Shown: in pieces, positions 55,485 to 64,000 of the stretch
How the letters are laid out: each line of letters begins with the position of its first letter
How positions within the stretch are numbered: the stretch's first letter is position 1
From: Rhizobium sp. 32-5/1
Lineage (GTDB): Bacteria > Pseudomonadota > Alphaproteobacteria > Rhizobiales > Rhizobiaceae
Assembly (NCBI RefSeq): GCF_029537235.1
Contig: NZ_CP120638.1
Coordinates: 3,040,501 to 3,104,500, forward strand
Direction: 5' to 3'
DNA length: 64,000 nucleotides
Notes under the pieces: generated by a model
Seen by the model: the letters and a program-made list of their open reading frames with translations, nothing else
Databases searched by the model: none
Told to the model about the DNA's origin: nothing
Program-made: the position numbers and the translations under genes

Positions 55485-56473
55485 TCAGGCGGTGATATCG
55501 ACGACGCCGCAATCGCCGGCTTCCGATCCGAAGGCCAGTTGCTTGCCGTTCCGGTTCCAGGCCATGGCGGTGATTGCCCCCTTGCCGGGACGGCGCAACA
55601 GCACTTCCTTGGCGTCGGCAAAACGAACGGCGAGGATCATGCCGTCGGCGTAGCCGATGGCGGCGATCTCGTCGGTCGGATGGCAGGCGACCTGGGTAAC
55701 CATGATATTGGCGCGGGTGCCGAGTTCGAGTGGTGCCTTGCCCATCGGGCCGTCCTTTGCCTGGAACGGCCAAACGATGGCGGCCGGTGCGCCCGAGGAG
55801 GCGAGCCATTTGCCCTTTGCCGACCAGGAAATCGATTTAATCTTGGCGGGATAGCCGGTCATGCGCATGTGGCGCGTCTCTGAGCCGGGTTTGGTGTCCA
55901 TCTTCCAGCCGTGCAGCGCGTTTTCCTGCATCATCGTCACGACGAAGCGGCCATCCGGCGAAAAGCTGACGCCAGTGTGGGCGCCCTTCCACTCCAGATC
56001 AACCGGCTGACCTGCCGTGCCGACCCAATGCAGCGAGACGCCGTTGTAACGGGCGACAGCGATGCGCAGGCCCTTGGGTGCAAGGCGATGCCTTCGACCG
56101 TGCGGTCTTCGGTGAAATGCTTCGTTGTCCCGTCCGCCAGTCGGACATGGGTGGTCTTGCCATAGGCATAGGCGACGGCACCCTGCGGGCCTGCGGCAAT
56201 CTGCGAGATCCATTTGCGCGGCACATGAGCGATCTCGGTCACCGAACCGTCGGCACCGACGCGCAGCACCTTGCCATCCTCGCCGCCGGTCAGCAACGTA
56301 TCGGTCGCCTCGTCGCGTATGCAAGCGAGTAACCCCTCATGCGCCTCTATGGTCTTGTGGCCATGGTCAAGACGGTGGATCGGACCGGCGGATTCGGCAA
56401 AGAAGGGGATGTCGCCGAGATAGGCAACGCCGGCCACATGGCCGGCGAGATCGAGAGGAGCAACGGTCGGCAT
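55485..56473 (-). CDS. WD40 repeat protein, frameshifted in this sequence
   Basis: The N-terminal part starts at the ATG at 56473 (MPTVAPLDLAGHVAGVAYLG) and the C-terminal part is in another frame from KGLRIAVARYNGVSLHWVG to the stop at 55485. Adding one G to the run at 56076-56078 restores IALHPKGLRIAVARY and a protein of about 329 residues with several WD40-type blades (SFSPDGRFVVTMMQENALHGWKMD, WLASSGAPAAIVWPF). The ATG overlaps the stop of the CobW GTPase gene in ATGA, so it is translated with it, perhaps as a partner in metal delivery. The break is probably an assembly error. Confidence 0.82.
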
Positions 56474-57610
56474 CAGTTCGGCTTCGCCTCTGCTGCGCAG
56501 GCGTTGAACGTCCGCTCGAGCTTTTCGCGGTCGAGCTCGCGTCCGATGAAGACGAGGCGGCTTTCGCGCTTCTCGCCGTCCTTCCAGGGGCGCTGGTGAT
56601 CGCCTTCGATGATCATGTGCACGCCCTGAACGACATATCGTTCCTCGTCGCCCTTGAAGGCGATGATACCCTTGAGGCGAAGAATATTGGGGCCTTCCGT
56701 CTGGGTGATCTTCTGGATCCAGGGGAAAACCGGTCCGGGTTCATTTCGCCACCGCGCAGCGAAACCGACTGCACCGTCACATCATGGATGGGCGAGGGGC
56801 GTGATCGTGATGCCCATGATCGTGGCTATGGTCATGCCCGTGATCATGCCCGTGATGATCATGACCATGATCGTGGTGACCGTGATCATGATGGTGGTGG
56901 TCATGGCCGCAATCCGGGCCGCAGGTGTGATCGTGCTCATGGTGATCGTGATCGAGGAAATTCGGCTCGTTTTCCAACGCCCGTTCCAGGTTGAAGGCGC
57001 CCTGGTTGAGAACCTTGGTCAGGTCGATGTTAGAGCGCTCGGTGCGATGGATGCGGGCCGAGGGGTTGATAGCGCGCACGGTAGCCTCGATCTTCGCCAG
57101 TTCTTCCGGCGTCACGAGATCGGTCTTGTTGAGCAGCACGACGTCGGCAAAGGCGATCTGGTCTTCGGCTTCTCGGCTGTCCTTCAGGCGCAGCGGCAGA
57201 TGCTTGGCATCGACAAGCGTGACGACGGCATCAAGCTCGGTCTTGGCACGCACGTCGTCATCCATGAAGAAGGTCTGCGCGACCGGAACCGGATCGGCAA
57301 GGCCCGTGGTCTCGACGATGATCCCGTCGAAACGGCCCGGACGGCGCATCAGGCCTTCGACCACGCGGATCAGGTCGCCGCGCACCGTGCAGCAGACGCA
57401 GCCATTGTTCATCTCGTAGATTTCCTCGTCGGATTCGACGATGAGATCATTGTCGATGCCGATCTCGCCGAACTCGTTGACGATGACGGCATATTTCTTG
57501 CCGTGATTGTCCGACAGGATACGGTTGAGCAAGGTCGTCTTGCCGGCGCCGAGATAGCCGGTGAGCACGGTGACGGGAATGGGCTTTATTGCAGCTGCGG
57601 TTTCGGTCAT
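56473..57610 (-). CDS. CobW/YjiA family GTPase, probable zinc chaperone, frameshifted at its C-terminus
   Basis: The ATG at 57610 gives P-loop GYLGAGKTT at 18-26, the CxCC metal motif GCVCCTVRGDL at 70-80, DVVLLNKTDLV and a tract of alternating histidines around 236-275 (DHHHHDHGHHDHGHDHHGHD-type). The frame ends early at 56777. The expected CobW C-terminal domain, DVTVQSVSLRGGEM to NACAAEAKPN, lies in another frame to the stop at 56473. One missing G in the run at 56790-56792 explains this. The family delivers zinc, cobalt or other metals using GTP. The full length would be about 379 residues. Confidence 0.9.
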
Positions 57611-57691
57611 GGGAGGGCCTCGACAGATTGGCGGGCCGGCGATCCGGCCATCGGTGTTGAAATCTCATATAGGAGATGCAAGGCGGTCGCG

Positions 57692-58494
57692 CTACCCGTT
57701 GGCTGCAGCGAAATCACTCATATCAAACCGAGCGACATCCTGCAGCAGTTCGATGATGCCTTTCACCGCATGGGCAATGAGCGCTTCGCCCCTCTCCGCC
57801 GTTGCCGCTGCGGCATTCCCGGCGACGCCCTGTGTATTGAGGTCGGTCATCTTCCATCCGAAGGCATGCGGTCCGTAGGCGCGCAGGTGCCTGAAGCGCT
57901 GCGCGAAATCGCTCTGCCGCGAGGAAAATTTCCGGCCCTCGTCCTGTCGACCCTGTCCGGATAGAGTGCCAGCATGACGGAGGTCTCAATATCACCGCCA
58001 TGGATGTCGATCGCCTTGTCCTCCGGGTTGATCCAGCCCTCCGGTTGGCCGAACCGCGTCCAACTGGTGGCAACGGCCAGCATGCCGAAACGCACGCGGG
58101 CCTCGGTGGCGACGATCGTCATCAAAGGTGCATTGCCGCCATGGGCGTTGAGCATTACGAATTTGCGAATGCCCTGTTTGCAAAGGCCCTCTGCGATACC
58201 AAGCCATCGCTCGATGGCTTCGTCGTAGGTCAGAGACCGCGTACCCTCGATGTCCATATGTTCGATCGAATAACCGACAGGCTCGGTCGGCAGGAAGGTG
58301 ACCGGCAGGTTTTGGGGCAGGGCCGCGATGACACGGCTGGCGAGGCCTTCGGCGATCAGCGTGTCGGTATCGAAAGGCAGATGCGGGCCATGCTGCTCGT
58401 GTGCGCCGAAGGGCAGCACGGCAATCCAGTCGCTTCTCGCGTCGCGGGAAAGCCCGGCATCGGTGTTGGTCCAGCGGGCGGGCGGGAATGGCAT
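57692..58494 (-). CDS. Creatininase family amidohydrolase, frameshifted near its C-terminus
   Basis: The ATG at 58494 gives the family signature FGAHEQHGPHLPFDTDT (metal ligands Glu33, His35, Asp42-44) and NAHGGNAPLM near 140. The reading frame then diverges in the last third. The conserved tail, FAQRFRHLRAYGPHAFGWKM, continues in another frame and ends with TAG at 57692. One base missing from the A/T run at 57925-57931 accounts for it. The restored protein has about 267 residues. Family members include creatininase and F420/mycofactocin-type amidohydrolases; the substrate is unknown. Confidence 0.85.
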
Positions 58495-58588
58495 TTCTTT
58501 TCAAGCCTTTCGCTTCTGCTTGCGGGAGTGGTGTTACTTGAGTCATACAGAGGTGATAAGGCCGTGCAAGAAATTTGGTGGAGGACCG

Positions 58589-59086
58589 ATGGGAAAGAAA
58601 AGCAAGGCCGAGAAGAAAAGCAAGGGCAGCAAGAAGAAGCACGATATTTCCGGCGGCCCGCAGGATATTGCATCGCTTCTGGTTCAGGCTGCGCGCTCCA
58701 TGCGCACGGTCCTGTCACGCAACCTGTTGGACAGCGGCCTTTACGCCGGCCAGGATGGCGTCATGCTCTCTCTGGCGGAAACGGACGGGCTGACCGCAGG
58801 CAGTCTCGCCGCCAAGCTCGGCGTCAAGGCCCCGACCATGACGCGCACCATCGGCCGCATGGAAGCGCAGGGTTTCGTCGAGCGACGCACCGATGATGGT
58901 GACGGGCGACTGACCAAGGTTTATCTGACCGAGCACGGCCGCAACAGCTTGCAGACCATCGAGGCGGCGGGAAAATCATCCGAAAAGATCGCGACGCAGG
59001 ATCTCAGCGACAAGGATATCAAGACGCTGATGAAGCTTCTTCGGGCCGTGGATGCCAATCTTCAAGGCTCGACACCGGAGGAATAG
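58589..59086 (+). CDS. MarR family transcriptional regulator
   Basis: The ATG at 58589, with GGAGG upstream, gives 165 residues; the open frame upstream overlaps the creatininase gene. An unusually lysine-rich leader (KKSKAEKKSKGSKKK) precedes a winged helix-turn-helix (GSLAAKLGVKAPTMTRTIGRMEAQGFVERR, DDGDGRLTKVYLT). MarR proteins sense small phenolics or oxidants. It is divergent from the creatininase gene, which is a natural target; the lysine tail may add nonspecific DNA contacts. Confidence 0.88.
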   Translation: MGKKSKAEKKSKGSKKKHDISGGPQDIASLLVQAARSMRTVLSRNLLDSGLYAGQDGVMLSLAETDGLTAGSLAAKLGVKAPTMTRTIGRMEAQGFVERRTDDGDGRLTKVYLTEHGRNSLQTIEAAGKSSEKIATQDLSDKDIKTLMKLLRAVDANLQGSTPEE

Positions 59087-59124
59087 CCCCGCTGTCCCCT
59101 TTGTTTTGCCGATTGCAGCGTCAA

Positions 59125-59139
59125 TTTAAACAGTTTAAA
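59125..59139. promoter_or_regulatory. LacI-family operator upstream of the second sugar regulator
   Basis: TTTAAACAGTTTAAA is a 15-base palindrome about a central A, 53 bases before the GTG of the following LacI gene. AT-rich palindromes of this size are typical autoregulatory sites for LacI proteins. Confidence 0.65.
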
Positions 59140-59191
59140 GAGGATTTAAAAAGAGCGGCCTTGAGGCCGACATGGAACGGCCGGAGGAAAC

Positions 59192-60226
59192 GTGGCTCAA
59201 AAGGTCAAACTGTCAACGATCGCCGAAACGCTTGGCGTATCCACCGCCACCGTGTCGCTCGCCCTGCGCGACAGCCCGCTCGTTGCCGCCACCACCCGAG
59301 ACAAGATCAAGGAACAGGCCCGCGCGCTGGGCTATATCTACAATCGCCGTGCCGCAAGCCTGCGAACCTCGCGCTCGGGCATCATCGGCGTTGTCGTGCA
59401 CGACATCATGAACCCGTTCTACGGCGAAATCCTGAAGGCGATCGAAGCCGAACTCGACCGCGACCGCCAGACCTTCATCCTCTCCAATCACTATGATTCC
59501 GTCGAAAAGCAGCGGGCTTTCATTGAAACACTGCTGCAACTGGGTGGCGATGGCGTGATCATGTCGCCCGCGATCGGCACGCCGCCGGAAGATATCCAGC
59601 TGGCCGAGGACAACGGCATGCCGGCGATCCTGATTGCCCGCTCGATCGAAGGGCTGGACGTCCCGATCTTCCGCGGCGACGACGCCTACGGCATCTCTCT
59701 TGCCACCAACCATCTGATCAGCCTCGGCCACCGGGTCATTGCCATGGTGGGCGGTACGGACCAGACATCAACCGGTCGCGACCGCTATCAGGGCTATGTG
59801 AATGCCTTGCGCAAAGCAAACATCGATGTCGATCCCAACCTGCGCATTCCCGGTCCCCGCTCCAAGCAGGGTGGTTTCGAGGCGGCGGTGCATCTGCTGT
59901 CCCTGCCGCAGAAGCCGACGGCTGTCGTCTGCTGGAACGATCTGGTCGCCATCGGCATGATGAACGGCATTGCCCGCGCCGGCCTGGTTCCCGGCCGCGA
60001 CGTCTCGGTCACCGGTTACGACGACCTTGAGGAAGCCTCCATCGCCACGCCGGCCCTGACGACGGTCTGGAACGGCCAGGCGGAAGTCGGCCGCAGTGCG
60101 GCACGGGCGCTCCTGGATAAACTCTCCGGCAGCCATGAACCTGATGGTATACACCTGATCAAGCCGGAAATGCGCATTCGCCAATCGACCGGCCCGCTGC
60201 GCGTCACGGTAGCCGACATTTCATAA
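59192..60226 (+). CDS. LacI family transcriptional regulator
   Basis: The GTG at 59192, with GGAGG eight bases upstream, gives 344 residues. The helix-turn-helix is KLSTIAETLGVSTATVSLALRD, and the hinge NRRAASLRTSRSGIIGVVVHD leads into a periplasmic-binding-protein-type sensor domain. It is followed after 21 bases by a 2-hydroxyacid dehydrogenase gene, which is its likely target. Effector unknown; probably autoregulated through the upstream palindrome. Confidence 0.92.
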   Translation: MAQKVKLSTIAETLGVSTATVSLALRDSPLVAATTRDKIKEQARALGYIYNRRAASLRTSRSGIIGVVVHDIMNPFYGEILKAIEAELDRDRQTFILSNHYDSVEKQRAFIETLLQLGGDGVIMSPAIGTPPEDIQLAEDNGMPAILIARSIEGLDVPIFRGDDAYGISLATNHLISLGHRVIAMVGGTDQTSTGRDRYQGYVNALRKANIDVDPNLRIPGPRSKQGGFEAAVHLLSLPQKPTAVVCWNDLVAIGMMNGIARAGLVPGRDVSVTGYDDLEEASIATPALTTVWNGQAEVGRSAARALLDKLSGSHEPDGIHLIKPEMRIRQSTGPLRVTVADIS

Positions 60227-60247
60227 CTGTTTTCAAAGGAGCGAACC

Positions 60248-61219
60248 ATGCCGCAAGGCCGCCCTCGTATTCTCGTGCCCGGAAAGATCAACAAGCGCGT
60301 TCTCGACCGTCTGCCGGATCATTTCGAACCTGTCTTTGTCGCTGCGGTCGATCCGGCGCTGATCACGCCGGAGCTTGCAACTGGCGTTTCAGGAATTGCG
60401 GTGCAGGGCAAGGTTTCCGCTGATTTCATGGATGCATTCCGGAATCTCGAGATCATCGCCAATTTCGGCGTCGGCTATGATGGCGTCGATGCCGCGCATG
60501 CCGGTCGCAAGGGCATCACGGTGACCAATACGCCGGATGTTCTGACCGAAGAGGTGGCCGATACGACGATCGGTCTGCTGCTCAACACCGTCAGACAGTT
60601 GCCGCAGGCCGAGAACTGGCTGCGCGCCGGTCGCTGGGTGCGGGAAGGGGCGTTTGCGCTGTCGCCCCTGACGTTGCGCGGTCGCACTGTGGGCCTTTAC
60701 GGCATGGGCCGCATCGGTCTTGCCATTGCCAAGCGTGTGGAAAGTTTCGGCGTTGCCATTCATTACCATACACGCACCCCACGCGAAGGGCTTGCCTATA
60801 CCTATCACCCGACCTTGAAGGGCATGGCCGAGGCTGTCGACACGATCATTGTCATCGTGCCGGGAACCGAAAGCACCGCAAAGACGATCAATGCGGAAAT
60901 TCTTGTGGCTCTGGGTGCAAACGGCGTACTGATCAATGTCGGCCGTGGCTCTACGGTGGACGAGGCGGCGTTAACGGATGCGCTTAAGCGTGGTGTCATC
61001 GCCGGTGCCGGGCTGGACGTCTTTGAAAACGAACCGCATGTCGGCGAAGACCTTATGGCGCTTGAAAACGTCTCGCTGCTGCCGCATGTCGGTTCCGCCT
61101 CGCAGGCCACCCGCGATGCCATGGCCGATCTTGTGGTCGATAATCTTGTAGCGTGGTTCACCACGGGCAAGGCGCTGACGCCGGTTCCGGAAACGCCGTT
61201 TACCCGCAAGGCAGGCTGA
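60248..61219 (+). CDS. D-isomer-specific 2-hydroxyacid dehydrogenase
   Basis: The 323-residue protein has the NAD-binding motif LYGMGRIGLAIAKRVE near 155, and the catalytic triad positions NVGRGSTVDE (Arg), ENEPHVG (Glu) and LLPHVGSAS (His). The family reduces glyoxylate, hydroxypyruvate, 2-ketogluconate or similar 2-keto acids. Context with a LacI regulator suggests a sugar-acid pathway, but the substrate is not determined by sequence. Confidence 0.92.
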   Translation: MPQGRPRILVPGKINKRVLDRLPDHFEPVFVAAVDPALITPELATGVSGIAVQGKVSADFMDAFRNLEIIANFGVGYDGVDAAHAGRKGITVTNTPDVLTEEVADTTIGLLLNTVRQLPQAENWLRAGRWVREGAFALSPLTLRGRTVGLYGMGRIGLAIAKRVESFGVAIHYHTRTPREGLAYTYHPTLKGMAEAVDTIIVIVPGTESTAKTINAEILVALGANGVLINVGRGSTVDEAALTDALKRGVIAGAGLDVFENEPHVGEDLMALENVSLLPHVGSASQATRDAMADLVVDNLVAWFTTGKALTPVPETPFTRKAG

Positions 61220-61224
61220 AGCAT

Positions 61225-61979
61225 TCAGCCGGCCTTGCTGGCGGCATAGACCCGCACGGCATCGCCGAATGCTGCGAAAAGCGTCGAGGACGGTCCGTCC
61301 GTCCCGACCCAGTATTCTGGATGCCACTGCACGCCGACGGCGAAGGCCTTGGCGTCGATCACGGACACGGCCTCGATCGTGCCGTCCTCGGCGACGGCTT
61401 CGACGGCAAGGCGAGGTGCCGCCTGTGAAATGGCCTGACGATGCAGGGAATTGACCTGCACCGAGCCTGCACCGAGAACTGAGGCAAGGCAGGTTCCCTC
61501 GCGGACGATGACATTCTGCCGGATACCGTAGGCAACGTCGAGTTCGGGAACGTCTGGCTTGCGGTGATCCCAGTTTCCGGGGATCTCCTGGATTTCGCTG
61601 GCCAGCGTTCCCCGAGCGCGACATTGAGTTCCTGAATGCCGCGGCAGATCGCCAGCAGCGGAATACCGCGCTCGAGCGCCCTGCGGATCAGGGGCAGGCT
61701 GGTCGCGTCGCGGCCCGGATCGAACGGTCCGTCGCTTTCCACTGCGACCTTGCCATAGAGCGAGGGATGAACGTTCGAGCGTGATCCGCTGACGAGGACA
61801 CCGTCGACTCGATCAAGAATTTCATCGGTCTCATTGCCGTTTTCCAGCGCCGGCACCAGAAAGGCCATGACCCCGGAACCGTCGACTGCTGCACGGACAT
61901 ACTGATGAGGAACCCCATGCCAGACGTTCCCGTCAAACTCACGGAAGTCTGCAGGAATGGCAACAATCGGCTTAGGCAT
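61225..61979 (-). CDS. Class I glutamine amidotransferase-like hydrolase (PuuD type), frameshifted
   Basis: The N-terminal half starts at the ATG at 61979 (MPKPIVAIPADFREFDG) and carries the nucleophile Cys112 in ICRGIQELN. The C-terminal half is in another frame and holds the His-Glu pair in VGVQWHPEYWV. One missing C in the run at 61610-61613 joins the parts through NVALGGTLASEIQEIPGN. The restored protein has about 250 residues. PuuD-like enzymes hydrolyse gamma-glutamyl compounds, for example in putrescine catabolism. It converges on the dehydrogenase gene, with five bases between. Confidence 0.85.
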
Positions 61980-62448
61980 CGTTCGTCTCCAGGCATTTCC
62001 AGCGGCGCTTCCCGCCGGCAGACCTATGGTTCTTGCGATCTTTTTGCCTTTTCGCTTTGCCGTTACAAAGGCCAAAAAGTCAACTCCGTTGCGCTATCGC
62101 AATCGATGGGGACGGAGAAAATGCAATTGCTGCGAGTCCTTGTGGTCAAATCTGGCCTATTTTATTAGAGACCAGGTAACCATTTCCCGATTTAAGTCAT
62201 TGAACAAGCGGATACGCTGATGTTTCGAAGCAAGAACCGAAGGTAAATGATTTTGCAGCGATCACTATGCAAGGTTGCAAAAATCGAGTATTCTTTAGGA
62301 TTGCTGCAATATTTGGTTGAATTACCTCAGGTAGTCTTTTCCACCACTGCATGTGGGGCCGATCAGCAACCCATTTTACCAGAGAATGACTGAAATCTTT
62401 CGTTAAAGCCTCCGGCATAACAATTCTCCAAACCGGAGCAGAGGGTTC
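61980..62448. other. 469-base region with no recognisable gene
   Basis: The segment is AT-richer than its surroundings and contains the divergent promoters of the amidotransferase and the GGDEF protein. A minus-strand frame at 62197-62553 has no family features and overlaps the start of the next gene, so I do not annotate it. No repeat or RNA is evident. Confidence 0.5.
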
Positions 62449-64000
62449 ATGAAAGCAAATGAGCAGGGCGCTCTTCCAACGGATGTCTACCTTTCGTTTG
62501 TAAGTTCGCTCTATGAGCATCGGAACACTCTTCTGATCGGCATGCTTTCGCATGTCGTAACGTTCAGCCTTGTTTTCGCGAAGACCTCGGATTTTTTATA
62601 TCGCCTGCTGTGTGGCGGTCGTGCTTGTCTGGCTGGTGCGCCGATCGGGCATGCTTAAGTTCGACCGCGTTGATCTCTCTGCCTTGGATTACCAGAGCAT
62701 CCGCACCTGGGAAAATCGCTACAATGCAGGTGCAGTCTGCGCAACGCTGACGCTGGGATCGGCGTGCGGCTATGCAGTCCTGGTTTCGCAGGATGCCTTT
62801 GCCGAGTTGGCCTGCATCTCGGTTACACTGGCAACCATGGTTTCCGTTGTCGGTCGCAATTACGGTTCAGCGCGCGCGGTGGTGTTGCTGACATTCTCCG
62901 CCTGCGGTCCGATCGTAATTGGATTGTTGGCCTTATTTGACGGCTACATGGCTATTCTGGCCCTGTTGATGGTGCCTTTCATCCTGACCACGTGGGCAAT
63001 GGCAACGGGGGTCCGCGAGTTCCTCTACAAGAACGTTATGGCGGCCAGGGAAATTTCAACGATTGCGGCGCGTTTTGATGTGGCACTCAACAACATGCCA
63101 CACGGTCTGTTCATGCTGGATTCCGGCAACCGGATTCTCGTTGCCAACCGCCGCGCCTGTGAACTGCTCAATCTGGGGGATCATGCGCGGCTCAAGGATT
63201 GCCATCTCGATGCGGTTCTCCGTTACGGCGTGCGTCATACATTCCTTGATCACGATCGGGCAAAGCAGGTCCTGCGCCAGCTCGACCAACTGGTGAAGGG
63301 CGTGCAGTCGCGCGCCTTGATCCCCTTCTCCGATGATCTGTTTCTTGAATTCTCGGCCAGTCGTCGTGCCCATGGCGGGGTCGTCCTGATTTTCGAAGAT
63401 GTCACCGCAAGGGTCCGGGCAGAAAAGAAAATTCTGCAGATGGTGCGGTTCGATACGCTGACTGGTCTTCCCAATCGGGACTATTTCTCCGACCTCGTCA
63501 ACAATGCGCTGGCGGAGCGCATGGAGCCCGGTCCGATCGGTTTCATGGTTCTCGATGTTGCCGAGTTCAAGCATGTCAACGACACGAAGGGCCATGTCGT
63601 CGGCGACAGGTTGTTGTGCGCCATCGCCGAGCGGCTGAAAAAATCAGCGCCGAATCGGCAATCGCCGCCCGCTTGATGGGCGACGAATTTGTGCTGTTCT
63701 TCCCGAACGAGTGCAATCGCGACGATCTCGAAGAGCGCATGCGCGCCGTTCACGGGCAAATGCGTGGCTCCTACAATGCACGCGGCTTCACCTTCAGCAT
63801 GTCGATGAGCGCGGGCTACGTCGTTGCATCGAGCGCCGGTTTCCGCCTCGATGACCTGCAGATTAAGGCCGACCTTGCGCTTTTCGAAACAAAGAGCCGC
63901 AACAAGGGCGGCTGCACCGCGTTCGAGGCGGAGATGGATGCGCTTTATCTCGATCGCCAGAAACTGAAATCCGATCTACGGGAAGCGCTCGAAAATAGTC
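62449..64000 (+). CDS. Membrane GGDEF-EAL protein, two frameshifts, continues beyond the window
   Basis: The protein starts at the ATG at 62449. The N-terminal domain contains several transmembrane helices (LACISVTLATMVSVVG, LLTFSACGPIVIGLLALF), then a PAS-like domain (FDVALNNMPHGLFMLDSG) and a GGDEF domain whose active-site loop reads MGDEF rather than GGDEF. The sequence near 63960 (LYLDRQKLKSDLREAL) begins an EAL domain that is cut off by the window end. Two frameshifts are needed, at the T6 run 62592-62597 and at the A6 run 63638-63643. Cyclase activity is uncertain because of the MGDEF change. Confidence 0.85.

Noticed and set aside
62197..62553. A 118-codon minus-strand frame at the start of the GGDEF gene
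   Set aside because: No recognisable family, and it overlaps the start of a clearly better gene.
1..64000. CRISPR arrays, tRNA or rRNA genes, insertion sequences or prophage
   Set aside because: No regularly spaced repeats, cloverleaf-type RNA, transposase or phage structural gene was seen while reading both strands.

Overview
The window looks like the chromosome of an alphaproteobacterium of the Rhizobiaceae (Rhizobium/Agrobacterium/Ensifer type). The reasons are the high-GC coding style, the Pha/Mrp antiporter operon with the fused phaAB arrangement known from rhizobia, LacI-controlled sugar-uptake loci, an ornithine decarboxylase of the rhizobial Odc2 type with a long leader, and two intergenic palindromic repeats of the kind scattered through Rhizobium genomes. 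I cannot name a species.

Layout. 0-6.4 kb: the 3' end of cobM (cobalamin synthesis) converges on phaAB-C-D-E-F-G, a multisubunit cation/proton antiporter. 6.4-12.4 kb: a histidine-kinase tail remnant, a DUF3830 protein, an outer-membrane efflux channel, a 0.9-kb stretch with no recognisable gene, and a CHASE-PAS-GGDEF-EAL protein. 12.5-22 kb: an ATP-dependent DNA ligase with its partner exonuclease, a nucleoside hydrolase, an amino-acid dehydrogenase, a small membrane-anchored protein, lysS and gltX. 22-27 kb: a TerC-type membrane protein and a TetR-controlled emrAB-like drug efflux pair with two palindromic operators. 27-31 kb: xylose catabolism (LacI regulator, xylB, xylA). 31-33 kb: a globin-coupled chemoreceptor. 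33-42.5 kb: a LacI-controlled sugar locus (ABC ATPase, permease, binding protein, epimerase, Gfo/Idh dehydrogenase), a parDE toxin-antitoxin pair and a GH1 beta-glucosidase. 42.5-48.5 kb: flavin reductase, GFA protein, two-subunit aconitase X (probable cis-3-hydroxyproline dehydratase), trhO, a CYTH protein, KDPG aldolase and a TerB-like protein. 48.6-54 kb: nickel/cobalt exporter with a DUF1007 partner, a LysR regulator, and ornithine decarboxylase with an acetyltransferase. 54-64 kb: a methyltransferase-fold protein, WD40 protein, CobW GTPase, creatininase-like amidohydrolase, MarR and LacI regulators, a 2-hydroxyacid dehydrogenase, a class I glutamine amidotransferase and the start of a GGDEF/EAL protein.

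Physiology. The catabolic genes (xylose, an unidentified sugar or polyol, beta-glucosides, hydroxyproline, the Entner-Doudoroff aldolase) fit a soil or plant-associated heterotroph. Metal handling recurs (nickel/cobalt exporter, CobW GTPase with a histidine-rich tract, cobM).

The most important technical observation is that ten genes are broken by single frameshifts (eleven sites in all), and every site lies in a mononucleotide run. Ten sites are repaired by restoring one base. This pattern is much better explained by homopolymer errors in the assembly than by gene decay, so I annotate these genes as whole units and mark each break. I found no clearly undescribed system. The strongest candidates for further work are the LacI-controlled sugar locus with its 35-bp operator, the ornithine decarboxylase leader, and the CobW/WD40 pair.
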